Part shown: positions 41,739-51,106 of the stretch, in pieces
How positions within the stretch are numbered: position 1 is the stretch's first letter
Layout of the letters: each line of letters opens with the position of its first letter
Origin: Acidobacteriota bacterium
GTDB lineage: Bacteria; Acidobacteriota; Terriglobia; Bryobacterales; Bryobacteraceae
Reading direction: 5' to 3'
NCBI GenBank assembly: GCA_947470805.1
Contig: CANIVU010000015.1
Span: 41,361 to 105,360 of the forward strand
DNA length: 64,000 bases
Notes under the pieces: model-generated
What the model was told of the DNA's origin: nothing
The model's input: the letters and a program-made list of their open reading frames with translations, nothing else
The model's database searches: none
Program-made: the position numbers and the translations under genes

Positions 41739-43097
41739 ATGGCGATGATTTTCCGGGTATTGGTGGTGATGAGCGGGTTGGTGGCGCTGGCGGCCGATGA
41801 GGCGCCGGTAGCGGCGGTGTTGCGACTGGCGGAAAGCGTGCCGCCGGAGATTGCGGCGGCGGCGATGTTGCGGGTGGCGCCGGTTGCCGGGGCGGGGCGT
41901 GCGGATTTGATTGAACGGGCGTTTGTGTTGGGGGCGAAGGCGCGGCACCGGTTGCCGGTGGCGGCGGTGCCGGGATCGCCAATGGAGAGCAAGGCGTTGG
42001 TGATCAGCGCGGCGCGGCGGGGTTATGATGCCCTGTCGCTGCAGAGCGCGGCGGTAAAGCAGATGGTGGTGATTGACCCGGCGCGGGCGCGGCGGATGTT
42101 TGGGGAGATGGCAAGGAAGACGCCGGAGGCCGCGACTTGCGAAGATATTCTGCTGGCGGATTTGGACCCTTATTACGCGGCGTTGGGGGCGGTGCTGCGG
42201 AGCGGCTTTACCGCGGAGGAGCGGAAGGCGGGGGCGCACCTGTCGCTGGCGAATATGGTGTTGAACCAGATTGCGAGCGTGCCGGAGTTGCGGCCGGCGA
42301 CGGGGATGGTGGCTGAGTTGGACTGGCCTGGGGAGCAGTTGGCGGCGGCGATGGCGAGCCTGGAGGCGGCGATGAAGACGCATTCGACGTTTTCGGAGTT
42401 TGAGCAGCCGGATAACCGGTCGTACCTGGCGTCGGCGGCGCAGATTGAGCGGGCGATGGCGGGGATTATTGGACGAGCGCGAAAGGCGGGGTTGGACACG
42501 GGGGAGTTTTCGAAGAGCTATCGGTTCTTTGTTGTCCGGCAGATGCGGGCGCCGCGGTGCAACGACACCGATCCGGAAATGGTGAAGCATCAGCCGACGG
42601 AGGCGTCCGACGTGTTTGGGCCGGCGGTGGCGGGGGATTTGCCGGCGCTGGGGGTGCAGGAGGCAACGCCGATGTATATTCAGGGCGAGATTCGGGTGGA
42701 GAAGTTCTGGCAGGCGGCGGATGGGAAGGAGATGCTGGGGGCGTTTTTGGCGTTGCGGCCTAAGGATGTGGCTGTTTTGGCGACGCCGGAGTGGTTGGAG
42801 CGAGCGTCGGCGTTTACGGGGCGGTTGGAAAAGTGGGCGCTGGGGGCGGAGACGAGCGAGGCGGATGGGTATCATCAGCGGGCGATGCTGTATGAGGCGA
42901 TGCTGGGGTTGGTGGCGGGCGGGCCGTTGCGGGGGCGGTTGGAGAAGGGGTTGGTGGGGTTGTTGGGGAAGAAGTTGCGGCTGCGGGAGGAGGATGTGGT
43001 GGAGTGGTCGTGGCATGGGCGGTCGGTGGCGGGGTTGGCGGGGTTGTTGTGGGAGACGGGGAATGCGATTTTGCAGATGGAGGCGTTGGGGCGGTAG
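41739..43097 (+). CDS. Secreted helical protein of unknown function
   Basis: The ATG at 41739 starts a signal-like segment (MAMIFRVLVVMSGLVALA). The 452-residue mature protein is helical and alanine-rich with no motif I recognise. A small cluster holds MRAPRCNDTDPE and a distant ATCEDILLADLDPYY. It follows the EXORDIUM-like gene but after a terminator, so it likely has its own promoter. Codon usage is G-rich like the TPR gene at 33.5 kb, unlike the EXORDIUM-like gene before it. It converges on the Tad operon's last gene. Confidence 0.65.
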   Translation: MAMIFRVLVVMSGLVALAADEAPVAAVLRLAESVPPEIAAAAMLRVAPVAGAGRADLIERAFVLGAKARHRLPVAAVPGSPMESKALVISAARRGYDALSLQSAAVKQMVVIDPARARRMFGEMARKTPEAATCEDILLADLDPYYAALGAVLRSGFTAEERKAGAHLSLANMVLNQIASVPELRPATGMVAELDWPGEQLAAAMASLEAAMKTHSTFSEFEQPDNRSYLASAAQIERAMAGIIGRARKAGLDTGEFSKSYRFFVVRQMRAPRCNDTDPEMVKHQPTEASDVFGPAVAGDLPALGVQEATPMYIQGEIRVEKFWQAADGKEMLGAFLALRPKDVAVLATPEWLERASAFTGRLEKWALGAETSEADGYHQRAMLYEAMLGLVAGGPLRGRLEKGLVGLLGKKLRLREEDVVEWSWHGRSVAGLAGLLWETGNAILQMEALGR

Positions 43098-43115
43098 GAA
43101 GGCGGCGGTCCGTAC

Positions 43116-44714
43116 TCACCGGCATTCGATATGGCGGATCTTTTCGATGATTCCAGCGTTGCGGGTGGGATCTGGTTCTTTGCGCAAGAACAGAATGATG
43201 CCGGATATCTCACAATGACGGGAGTAGTGCTGCTGGACCACGGGAACAAGGGCTGGATCGACCGTAGGAATGCCCCGCCAGCCGGTATGTTCCTGATCGA
43301 AGACCACCACATCAAACTCACGGGCCTCAATCTGAGAACGCAATGGTGATATATCGATGACACCCCGGATCGACAGCGACGTGAATCCATAGGGATCTTC
43401 GATCAGCGCCGCGCCGGTCGCCATCGTTGCATCCGGGGAGAAAGAAAGGATTCGCAGATCGCGCAATTGGCGGAGTTGTTCGAAGCGGCGGTTTTTCAGG
43501 GATACTCGGATATGGCTGGCAGATGTATCGCGGTGCCCATTGACCAGCAAAGGTTTGACAAAGAAGACCAGCGACAAGAGAAATCCACAGGTGACGAGCA
43601 TCCGGATTTCAGGTTGTCCCGGCGCCATTTGCCTCTCCAGACGGATCAGCCAGGAGACGCCAAGGGCCGCGAAAACCATGAGGGCCATTGCGGATTCAAA
43701 GTAGTAGTTCACGTTGGCGCCGGCGTGCGCGGAAGTGAGAACGGCGACGATTCCACTTACCGCCACGTAAATCAGAAGAAGCGAAATCCGGCGGTCGCGC
43801 CAGCGCGGGAGGATGGTGACGGCACCAGATATCCCCGTGAGCATGAGGGGATCCCGAAAGACGTCGAGAAACAGATAGAACTGGCCATAATGGTCGGTCA
43901 CGATGGTCCGGGAGAACAGTAGCACATGGCGAAGGAAGAGTGGCTCTCTCCACGCCGTGACTCCGAATACGAGGATCAATGTAGTGGTTACGCCGGAAAC
44001 AAACAGCAGCGCGCGGCGCCATTGGCCCCAAAGCAGAAGCCACAGCACGGCTGTGAGACATCCGGTCAAGTAGGAGAACTTAATGCAGGGTGCCAGTCCG
44101 GCGACTAAACCCGCCAGCAGAGTGAGCCGGAGATGAGCGGCTCCGGTGCTCGTGATCAGCAGAAGCGCCAAAACGTTGAGGGAGATGGCGAAGAAATCGC
44201 CGCGCAACTGGGTGATCCATGACCGGAGTAACGGGAGCGAGAGGATGTTCGCGAAAACCAGCCATCGTAGGGATGGCATCGCAAAAGTCTTTACGGCCAG
44301 TTGGGAAACGGCAAACGCGCCGAACAGGACCGCCGCGACGACGGCGGCTCGCATGGCCATCAAATCCCAGCCTGATGGCGGGGCGACTTTGAAGGTGTAG
44401 AAGATCAGATAGTAGAGCGGACCGTAGGCACGAATGGCTCCCAGTGTCGCCGTGGCGGACGGGTCCGGGTACATACCGCCGGTTCGCGAGAACAGTTGAA
44501 TTGCACTGTAGGCGGGTCCGTCACCGTATCCGGACTCACCCCGATAGGAGAACCCCTCCAGCCCCTTGGTCGCCAACAGGAGAATGGATACGGCGAGCCA
44601 CAGCAGGAGTGTACCTCGCATGATCCAGCCGAACCAGGAGTCGCCTCGAAATGGTTTTCTCGGGCCGGTCAAGCGGTGGCTACTTTCGGTGACTTGCCGG
44701 CAACGAGCCACCAC
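43116..44714 (-). CDS. Polytopic membrane protein, probable glycosyltransferase
   Basis: The frame begins at a GTG at 44714, overlapping the YfhO-type gene by 46 bases; the ATG at 44621 (MRGTLLLW) is an alternative start without overlap. The roughly 500-532-residue protein has about ten membrane segments, an early loop GEGDGPAYSA-like acidic patch (GYGDGPAYSAIQLF) and a C-terminal soluble part, as in GT39/GT87 polyprenyl-phosphate-sugar transferases. No donor or acceptor can be named. It is the last gene of the Tad cluster, so pilus or surface glycosylation is a reasonable guess. Confidence 0.7.
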   Translation of the reverse strand: MVARCRQVTESSHRLTGPRKPFRGDSWFGWIMRGTLLLWLAVSILLLATKGLEGFSYRGESGYGDGPAYSAIQLFSRTGGMYPDPSATATLGAIRAYGPLYYLIFYTFKVAPPSGWDLMAMRAAVVAAVLFGAFAVSQLAVKTFAMPSLRWLVFANILSLPLLRSWITQLRGDFFAISLNVLALLLITSTGAAHLRLTLLAGLVAGLAPCIKFSYLTGCLTAVLWLLLWGQWRRALLFVSGVTTTLILVFGVTAWREPLFLRHVLLFSRTIVTDHYGQFYLFLDVFRDPLMLTGISGAVTILPRWRDRRISLLLIYVAVSGIVAVLTSAHAGANVNYYFESAMALMVFAALGVSWLIRLERQMAPGQPEIRMLVTCGFLLSLVFFVKPLLVNGHRDTSASHIRVSLKNRRFEQLRQLRDLRILSFSPDATMATGAALIEDPYGFTSLSIRGVIDISPLRSQIEAREFDVVVFDQEHTGWRGIPTVDPALVPVVQQHYSRHCEISGIILFLRKEPDPTRNAGIIEKIRHIECR

Positions 44715-47197
44715 CAGGATCCGGCAAACAGGAGAACACCCGCGACGAAGACAGCCAACCCCGTCTGGAGGGAGCGGGGGCGGTAACGCATAGAGATGGT
44801 ATGATCGCCGGCTTGCAGTAGAACACCTCTGTTCACCAGATTGACTTGGAGGATTTCGGTGGCTTGGTTATCGACTGTCGCCTCCCAGCCGGGATAATAC
44901 TGATCGGCCAGAACAAACAGGCCTCCCTTTTCAGTTCGGGCGCGATAGTGAATCTCTTCGCCGCGGTCGGCGAGCAAGGTGAGGGCATCGGTGCCAGGCG
45001 CGCCATCGGCCAAGGTGGCGCGGAACCGGAGCAGGGTTTCGCGGTCGCGGTCGAGGACGTAGGAGTGATTGGGCACTGTATCGAACTCGATTTCGGCAGG
45101 AGCGCCGAGAATTCTCAGGAGGCTCTCCTCGCTGGCGGCGGCCTGGACACTGCGGGTCATGTAGGCGCGGGGGCGGGCCGCCGGGACTTCATACAGGCGT
45201 GGTGGATTCCCGCCCCGGTTATTGAACGGTTCCAAGTCCCAAACCGGCCGGAAGAGGGAACCGGTGGCAAAGAAGCGGCCGGAGCCAGGACGCGGTTCCG
45301 GTTTCAGCAAAAGATACCTCGACGCGGTTACGGCACAGAAGCGGGCCAGTGGGCGGTCGTCGCGCACTGCCGGTGGGTGTTGGGCGTTCGCGGGCGCCGC
45401 GCTGGTGATCCTCATCGCTTGCTGCCGCAGTTGGAGGTAGCGGCCCGTTGGCGTAGCCTCATAGCCCCAACTGGCAGAAATGCCCGCGTCCAGCACCGAG
45501 TTCTCCATCAACATGGATTGTTCGGCACGGACATGGGAGATCCAGAGGAAATCGACCTCGGTCAAGCGATCGACTTCCTTCATTCGCCGCGTCAGCCAGT
45601 CCGCGGATACTTTGGCGACAGTGTCGTTAAAGGTCAAAGGGAGCAGTCGCCAGGTACCGACGATACTTCGCAACCGCGGCCAGGAGCGGTCTTCCGAGTA
45701 GACGCCGATCGGTGCCCACAGTCGTTCATAAGAGCAGGCGCTAGCGAGCAGTGGCAATGTGGCCGCAGTGACTAAGGCGGCGCAGAAAGGACGGCGACGG
45801 AGCCAGCCCTTCCCTCTTGTCCAGAGGACCACGGCGAGTAGCAGGACACCCAGCATGGCGCCGAATAGATTAACCGCCAGATTGCGGTTGGCCTCTTCGA
45901 CAAAGATCGGGAGGATTGATACTTTGTCCGCGCCCGTAGTGGACCATTCCCAGATATGGGTTGGGTTCCGGACCTGCCACATGGAAGCGGCCGCAAGGAC
46001 AAGGGAAAAGATTGTCAATCGGAGAGCCGCCGACCGGGCCTGCTGCCTCCCCCCAGCGCGGCCCGCCTCTTTTGCCGCGGCCAGGACGAAGCCGAAGAGC
46101 GGAAAGAAGAGCAGTTTCACCGGATAGCGAACCACGCGGGCACCGGGCAGATGTTCGGCGAGCCAGGGTCCCACTGGCGTTGTCTCCCCGGCGCAAACCA
46201 GGCACGCCATGGCGAGCAGAGCAATGAAGCTCAACACTTTCCAGGAGGAGAAGCGCCAGATTCCGGAGACGGCCATCGCCATAATCCCCGCGCCGAGAAA
46301 CGGCGAGTCGACGTAGCGGGGCACGACTTGCACCGCTTCCAAACCGAAGGGATGGGACACCATCATCCCCAACCACTGATACCATTCGGCACTCCAGAGC
46401 AGGGCATTCTCCGTCTCCAGTCCCCCCGCCCGGTTCGAGAGTTGGAGCCATTCGAGTGCCGGGAGTATCATGGGCGACGCTGAACAGAGTCCGAGACCGA
46501 TGGCGCCCCATCGCACCGCTAGCGCCTGCCGCCATTGTTCCCGGCGGGACTCCCAGGCTAGAAATAGTGCCCAACCCGCAGCGATCAGCAAACCCGGGAC
46601 GATCAATTCGGGAGCGCCGGTTCCGATGAGCAGGTAGGTTGCGGCTGCTGTGACCATGGCCATCGGCAGGGTTACCTTCATACTCAGCGCGGCTAGCAGT
46701 ACCGGGATCCAGGCAGCGGCCGAGACCAGTTGAAAGTTGCTTTGGAGCCCCAGAACATATCCGTTCCATGCCATCGCCATCCCGGCCAGTGGCGCCGCCG
46801 GTCCGCCCCAGCGGAGCCGTCGCACCAATACAAAGGTGCCCACGCCCATCGCCCATTGGTGGAGTATCAAGTACAAGGCCAGACCTTGACTAAACGGCAT
46901 CAGCGCCAGCAGCCAGGTGAATGGATAGAGGATGTTGGGAGTGCCGAGCGCCAGTTGCGATATCCCGGAGTAGAGTCCGGTGTTCCAGAGGGGCAGCCGC
47001 CCATCCCGAAGCACCGCTTGCCCCAGGTATCGCGTCAGTGGTTCGAAGTACAGCGCTAAATCCCGAAAATACAGATCAGCTTCGCCCGTGAGCGGTCTCC
47101 AATAAAAGAGTGTGAGTAACGCCAGGTGCAGAAGCGCAAAAGGCGTCAATCCATTGGCGTAACGCAGGCAGCCGCGGATCGGGCGCGGAATCGTCAT
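44669..47197 (-). CDS. YfhO-type membrane protein
   Basis: The start at 47197 (MTIPRPIRG) lies two bases after the TadD-like stop. The 842-residue protein opens with the YfhO pattern: FRDLALYFEPLTRYLGQ, PLWNTGLYSGISQLA, and many membrane segments, then a large soluble C-terminal domain and a last membrane helix. YfhO proteins are implicated in glycosylation of lipoteichoic acids or other envelope polymers in Firmicutes. Its tight coupling to the Tad genes suggests a surface glycan or pilin modification here (inference). Confidence 0.8.
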   Translation of the reverse strand: MTIPRPIRGCLRYANGLTPFALLHLALLTLFYWRPLTGEADLYFRDLALYFEPLTRYLGQAVLRDGRLPLWNTGLYSGISQLALGTPNILYPFTWLLALMPFSQGLALYLILHQWAMGVGTFVLVRRLRWGGPAAPLAGMAMAWNGYVLGLQSNFQLVSAAAWIPVLLAALSMKVTLPMAMVTAAATYLLIGTGAPELIVPGLLIAAGWALFLAWESRREQWRQALAVRWGAIGLGLCSASPMILPALEWLQLSNRAGGLETENALLWSAEWYQWLGMMVSHPFGLEAVQVVPRYVDSPFLGAGIMAMAVSGIWRFSSWKVLSFIALLAMACLVCAGETTPVGPWLAEHLPGARVVRYPVKLLFFPLFGFVLAAAKEAGRAGGRQQARSAALRLTIFSLVLAAASMWQVRNPTHIWEWSTTGADKVSILPIFVEEANRNLAVNLFGAMLGVLLLAVVLWTRGKGWLRRRPFCAALVTAATLPLLASACSYERLWAPIGVYSEDRSWPRLRSIVGTWRLLPLTFNDTVAKVSADWLTRRMKEVDRLTEVDFLWISHVRAEQSMLMENSVLDAGISASWGYEATPTGRYLQLRQQAMRITSAAPANAQHPPAVRDDRPLARFCAVTASRYLLLKPEPRPGSGRFFATGSLFRPVWDLEPFNNRGGNPPRLYEVPAARPRAYMTRSVQAAASEESLLRILGAPAEIEFDTVPNHSYVLDRDRETLLRFRATLADGAPGTDALTLLADRGEEIHYRARTEKGGLFVLADQYYPGWEATVDNQATEILQVNLVNRGVLLQAGDHTISMRYRPRSLQTGLAVFVAGVLLFAGSWWWLVAGKSPKVATA

Positions 47198-47199
47198 TC

Positions 47200-47919
47200 C
47201 TATTTCCCGGGGCTGTGGAGTTCCAGGGCCTGCAAGCGGGCCATGGCCATTTTCCACCCGGGTTGTGCTTTCAGCGCGGCCTCAAAATGACCACGCGCTT
47301 CCGCCAGCCTGTTGTCGGACTCGGCAATAAGGCCGAGGCCATATTCGATTCGCCATGCCGGCGCGCCCAGTTGGCGGGCGAACTGCAGTTGGCTCACGGC
47401 CGCGGCGCCGGCGCCGCTCAAGTAGAGCGTGGAGGCATACATTTCGCGGAGGCCGGGGTGGTTCCCGGTGACTTCGATCTGGTCGGCGAGGAAACGCCGT
47501 GCGAAGGGGATGTTCCCCTCGTCAATGGCAATCCGCGCGCGAAGCACCGCGGCTTCCGGATGGGGGGAGTAAGAAGCCATCAATGCGTCCAACAGTCCTT
47601 GCGCCTTGGATAGCGCCTTATCGTCGTAGGCGAGGATGGCCCCCGCCAGCAGTGCTTCCGCATTGGCTGGGCAGTTCTGGCCAAGATAGTCGATCCGCAG
47701 ACGCAACTGTTCGCAGCGTCCCGCGTTTACGCCGGCGCATCCGTCCTTTTCCGCGCGGGCCTCCTGCAGCGAAGCCCAGGTTTGCCGAAGTTCGGCGGGC
47801 GCATTGGAACAGCTGTTTGGCGCCGCCCGCAATTTTCGCGGACCGCAGCCGGCAGTCAGCAGCAGCGCGGCCGTCATCAGTGCGGTGTACATTTGCATTC
47901 GGGAAATGGTTCGTTTCAT
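47200..47919 (-). CDS. tadD: TadD-like TPR lipoprotein
   Basis: The 239-residue protein has a lipoprotein signal (ALLLTAGC) and TPR-like helices in the second half, e.g. VLRARIAIDEGNIPFARRFL and LAEARGHFEAALKAQPGW. TadD is the TPR pilotin-like lipoprotein of Tad systems that helps the secretin assemble. The N-terminal part is cysteine-rich, an unusual feature. It lies right after tadC in the operon, its usual place. GGAG precedes the ATG at 47919. Confidence 0.7.
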   Translation of the reverse strand: MKRTISRMQMYTALMTAALLLTAGCGPRKLRAAPNSCSNAPAELRQTWASLQEARAEKDGCAGVNAGRCEQLRLRIDYLGQNCPANAEALLAGAILAYDDKALSKAQGLLDALMASYSPHPEAAVLRARIAIDEGNIPFARRFLADQIEVTGNHPGLREMYASTLYLSGAGAAAVSQLQFARQLGAPAWRIEYGLGLIAESDNRLAEARGHFEAALKAQPGWKMAMARLQALELHSPGK

Positions 47920-47937
47920 GTCTTCTCCGGGACGTGC

Positions 47938-48834
47938 CTATCGGGGGTGCTTGATCGCACTATCCACAACTTTGATCAACTGGTTCAGCGTGGGTCCCAG
48001 GGTGGCGACAAACAGACCTGGGAGGAAGCAGACCAGCAATGGAAATACCAGTTTTACGGGCAATGCCTGAGACAGGAAAACGGCTTGCATCTTCCGCCTG
48101 TCCCGTAAATCATCGGCTTGGCGCCGCAGGGTCTCGGCAAGACTCGCACCGGCAGTATCGGCCTGAATCAAACTGGAAACAAATGTACTCATCGCTATGA
48201 TGTCGCATCGCAATTCGAGGTTTCGCAATGCCTGCGTTCGAGGAATACCTGCTAGGACGTCCCTTTGATAGACATCGAGTTCGAGGGCCATGGGCGAAGC
48301 GTCTGATTCGGTGTCAAGAATCGTTGCGATACCCGCATCGAATCCCAGACCCGCCTCCGCCAGAGTAGCCAGTAGTTCCAGCGTGATCGGCAATTCCCGT
48401 TCGATTGTCTCGACGCGCTGGCGCCTCCTCCTCCGTACCCAGAGGTAGGGACCCGCTGCCGCGAGTACGCAGAGCAGTACGGGAGCCACCAGCGAGAGCG
48501 TCTCCGCGAGGCCGCCAAAACCAACCGCCAGATCGCCGCCCACGGACTCAACCCAACGAGTGACTAACGGCCGGGAGAGCGCCCAGTATGTGAGCAAGCC
48601 GAGAAGCGCTCCGGCGGCGGTGGCCGAGGCGAACAGGGAAACCGCGGCCGGGTTTCGGTATCCGGCGCGCAGCAACCAGAGATCTATGCCTCCGGTGGCC
48701 TGGGTTTCCACCGGCGAAGCGGTGTCTTCAGATAGCCGGCGTCCAATCTGACGACGAGCGGATGCGACGTACAGTGCCCATCCTGTCAAAATCAGAATCG
48801 TGATGGTTAGTACAACTGCAAATGGTGTTGCCAT
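47938..48834 (-). CDS. tadC: Tad pilus inner-membrane platform protein TadC
   Basis: The 298-residue protein has an N-terminal membrane helix, a central GSPF domain (LPITLELLATLAEAGLGFDAGIATI; TFVSSLIQADTAGASLAETLRRQADDLR) and C-terminal membrane helices (LPVKLVFPLLVCFLPGLFVATLGP). It is the second T2SS-F platform protein, which with TadB anchors the TadA ATPase. It follows tadB by 10 bases. Confidence 0.9.
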   Translation of the reverse strand: MATPFAVVLTITILILTGWALYVASARRQIGRRLSEDTASPVETQATGGIDLWLLRAGYRNPAAVSLFASATAAGALLGLLTYWALSRPLVTRWVESVGGDLAVGFGGLAETLSLVAPVLLCVLAAAGPYLWVRRRRRQRVETIERELPITLELLATLAEAGLGFDAGIATILDTESDASPMALELDVYQRDVLAGIPRTQALRNLELRCDIIAMSTFVSSLIQADTAGASLAETLRRQADDLRDRRKMQAVFLSQALPVKLVFPLLVCFLPGLFVATLGPTLNQLIKVVDSAIKHPR

Positions 48835-48844
48835 GACGCCGCCC

Positions 48845-49687
48845 TTAGAACCGAACCTGACTCAGCCGCCAAATCCAATAGATCCCGGCCGCTTGCAGTA
48901 GCATTGCGCCGACGGTGATCCACATGCCGGCACCTGCTAACAGAAACTCGCGCAACGCGTTGGGATTGGAAAAATAGACGATGGTAGCTGTGCCATAACT
49001 GACCCCCATAACCGCTATAACCGAGATCTGACTTTCCACCGCCTGAGCGCGCACCCTGCGGCTCACCTCAATCCTGTCCCTTAGCGTACGGCCGATCATT
49101 AGTAGCGTTCCCGCAAGGCTGCCGCCACTTGTCCAATGCACCATTAAGGCGTGAGTAAATAGCCGCATCGACTCCAGGGGGATTCGAATTCCGAGATTCC
49201 GGATGACGGAACGAGGGTCCTCACCCATTCGCATGCGCACCAAAATTCCTTCCAGTTCCGAGCGAAACGGATCGCGGGTCTCCAGTCGCGCCGCTTCGAT
49301 CGCCGTCTGTAGGGATGTGCCTGCGCGTAATGAATTGACCAGAATGTCGATCGATTCGACCAACTGCTGTTCCAGTCGAGCGACGCGCGCGCCGGCGGTA
49401 ACCTCTTCGGCCAGCAGTGCCAGGACACCCGCGAGAGCCGCTATTGCGAAGGCATAGGGCGTTCGCCATTTCCACCACAAAATCGCCGTGGCGAACGCGC
49501 CACCGGCCAGCAGGGGTACCACCCACGTGTAACGCGTGGGAAAGGTGTGCAAACGCTGCCCAGGCAGTTCGGTCTCCTGTTCCATTCTTGCCAGGGACTG
49601 GTCGTGTTCACGTGTCGCATAGATTGACCGCAGGAGCCACCACAGCCCTCCGGCCAGAGCCAACAAAATAAGCCACGTCAGATACAT
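48845..49687 (-). CDS. tadB: Tad pilus inner-membrane platform protein TadB
   Basis: The 280-residue protein has the TadB layout: membrane helices near residues 1-20 and 55-95, a GSPF domain (LEQQLVESIDILVNSLRAGTSLQTAIE; TSGGSLAGTLLMIGRTLRDRIEVSRRVRAQ) and two C-terminal helices. With TadC it forms the platform for pilin assembly. It starts three bases past the tadA stop. Confidence 0.9.
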   Translation of the reverse strand: MYLTWLILLALAGGLWWLLRSIYATREHDQSLARMEQETELPGQRLHTFPTRYTWVVPLLAGGAFATAILWWKWRTPYAFAIAALAGVLALLAEEVTAGARVARLEQQLVESIDILVNSLRAGTSLQTAIEAARLETRDPFRSELEGILVRMRMGEDPRSVIRNLGIRIPLESMRLFTHALMVHWTSGGSLAGTLLMIGRTLRDRIEVSRRVRAQAVESQISVIAVMGVSYGTATIVYFSNPNALREFLLAGAGMWITVGAMLLQAAGIYWIWRLSQVRF

Positions 49688-49690
49688 CGG

Positions 49691-51106
49691 TTACTCCGCT
49701 CCCGGTGTCCTCTGGAATATCTGCAACGGAAAATCATGACCCTCATTTCGCAAGTTTTGTACCAGGCGGGGGACGATCCCGGTCGGTGCGAATTCTCCGA
49801 TCAACTGCTTACCCTGACGCCCCTTCCGGCGGAAGATGAACACGTCGTGCATTGTCGGTATGCTGCTCTCCATGCCGGTGATCTCGGCGATGTTCTCGAC
49901 ACGACGAATTCCGTCCTCTCCGCGCCGTACATGGACGAGTATCTGGATTGCTGATGTGATCTGCTCTCTGATGGCGCGTGACGGGAGCTCGACGCCGCCC
50001 ATGAGAACCATCGTCTCCAGGCGAGACAGCGCATCGCGCGGGGAGTTTGCGTGGATTGTCGTCATACTTCCGTCGTGCCCGGTATTCATGGCTTGCAGCA
50101 TCGAAAGCGCTTCTTCACTGCGTACCTCGCCGACGATAATCCGATCTGGCCGCATTCGCAGCGAATTAATGACCAGATCCTTGATCTCAATGCGGCCGCG
50201 CCCTTCGATGTTTGCGTTGCGCGTTTCCATGCGCACCACATGTTCCTGGTCCATCCGCAGCTCGGCGGTGTCTTCAATAGTTATAATTCGCTCGTGAGCG
50301 GGAATCGACTCGGCCAGAGCGCCCAGCAATGTGCTTTTGCCGGCGCCGGTGCCGCCGGATATCAAAATGTTCGCCCGTTGCGCGATGGCGAAGGCGAGAA
50401 ATCTCCGCATTCCTTCGGTCATCATGCCCAACTCAATCAGGTCTGACTGGCGCAGCCGGCGCCGTCCGAAGCGACGGATGGAAATCGTGGGACCGTCAAG
50501 GGTGACAGGGGGGAGAGTTGCATTCACGCGGCTTCCGTCGGGCAGCCGCAAATCGACCATCGGCGTCGCCGAGTCGATGTGCCTGCCCACTCCGGCGGCG
50601 ATCCGTTCGATGATCCGGAGGATCTGTTCGTTATCGCGGAATCGGACCGGGGATCTTTCGATTCGACCGAACCGTTCCACAAACACCTTGTCCACACTAT
50701 TTACGAGGATATCGGTGACGGCCGGGTCCGCCAGCAGCGGCGCTAGAGGGCCCAACCCCATCGCTTCGTCCGTCAACTCCTCAGCAAGCCGCCTGCGCTC
50801 TTCAACGTTGAGGGGGACGGCCTCGGTGGCGAGTGTTCTCTCCGCGAACTCCGAGATTACCGCTGAGATCTCCGACTCTTTGAGGCCAAAGAGATTACGT
50901 CGGCCGAGTTCGTCCAATAGACGTTCCAGCAGCGAAGCTTTCACCGAAAGGTAATCCCACCGCTGCGACTCCCGCCCGGTTTCGGCTTCTTCGGAGGCCG
51001 GTGCGAATGGCTGGCCGGGCGTAACGGGCGCCCCGCCGAGCCGCCGGCTGACATCGCTGCCGAACGATTTGCCAAACCGCGAACGGAACCCCGGCTCTCC
51101 GCTCAC
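49691..51106 (-). CDS. tadA: Tad secretion ATPase TadA/CpaF
   Basis: The 471-residue protein is a type II/IV secretion ATPase of the CpaF group: Walker A ISGGTGAGKSTLLGAL, the Asp box TIEDTAELRMDQ, Walker B RPDRIIVGEVRSEEAL, and the His box GHDGSMTTIHANS. It powers assembly of Flp pili. The N-terminal 80 residues are the CpaF-type helical region. It starts at a GTG whose GTGA overlaps the tadZ stop by three bases. Confidence 0.94.
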   Translation of the reverse strand: MSGEPGFRSRFGKSFGSDVSRRLGGAPVTPGQPFAPASEEAETGRESQRWDYLSVKASLLERLLDELGRRNLFGLKESEISAVISEFAERTLATEAVPLNVEERRRLAEELTDEAMGLGPLAPLLADPAVTDILVNSVDKVFVERFGRIERSPVRFRDNEQILRIIERIAAGVGRHIDSATPMVDLRLPDGSRVNATLPPVTLDGPTISIRRFGRRRLRQSDLIELGMMTEGMRRFLAFAIAQRANILISGGTGAGKSTLLGALAESIPAHERIITIEDTAELRMDQEHVVRMETRNANIEGRGRIEIKDLVINSLRMRPDRIIVGEVRSEEALSMLQAMNTGHDGSMTTIHANSPRDALSRLETMVLMGGVELPSRAIREQITSAIQILVHVRRGEDGIRRVENIAEITGMESSIPTMHDVFIFRRKGRQGKQLIGEFAPTGIVPRLVQNLRNEGHDFPLQIFQRTPGAE

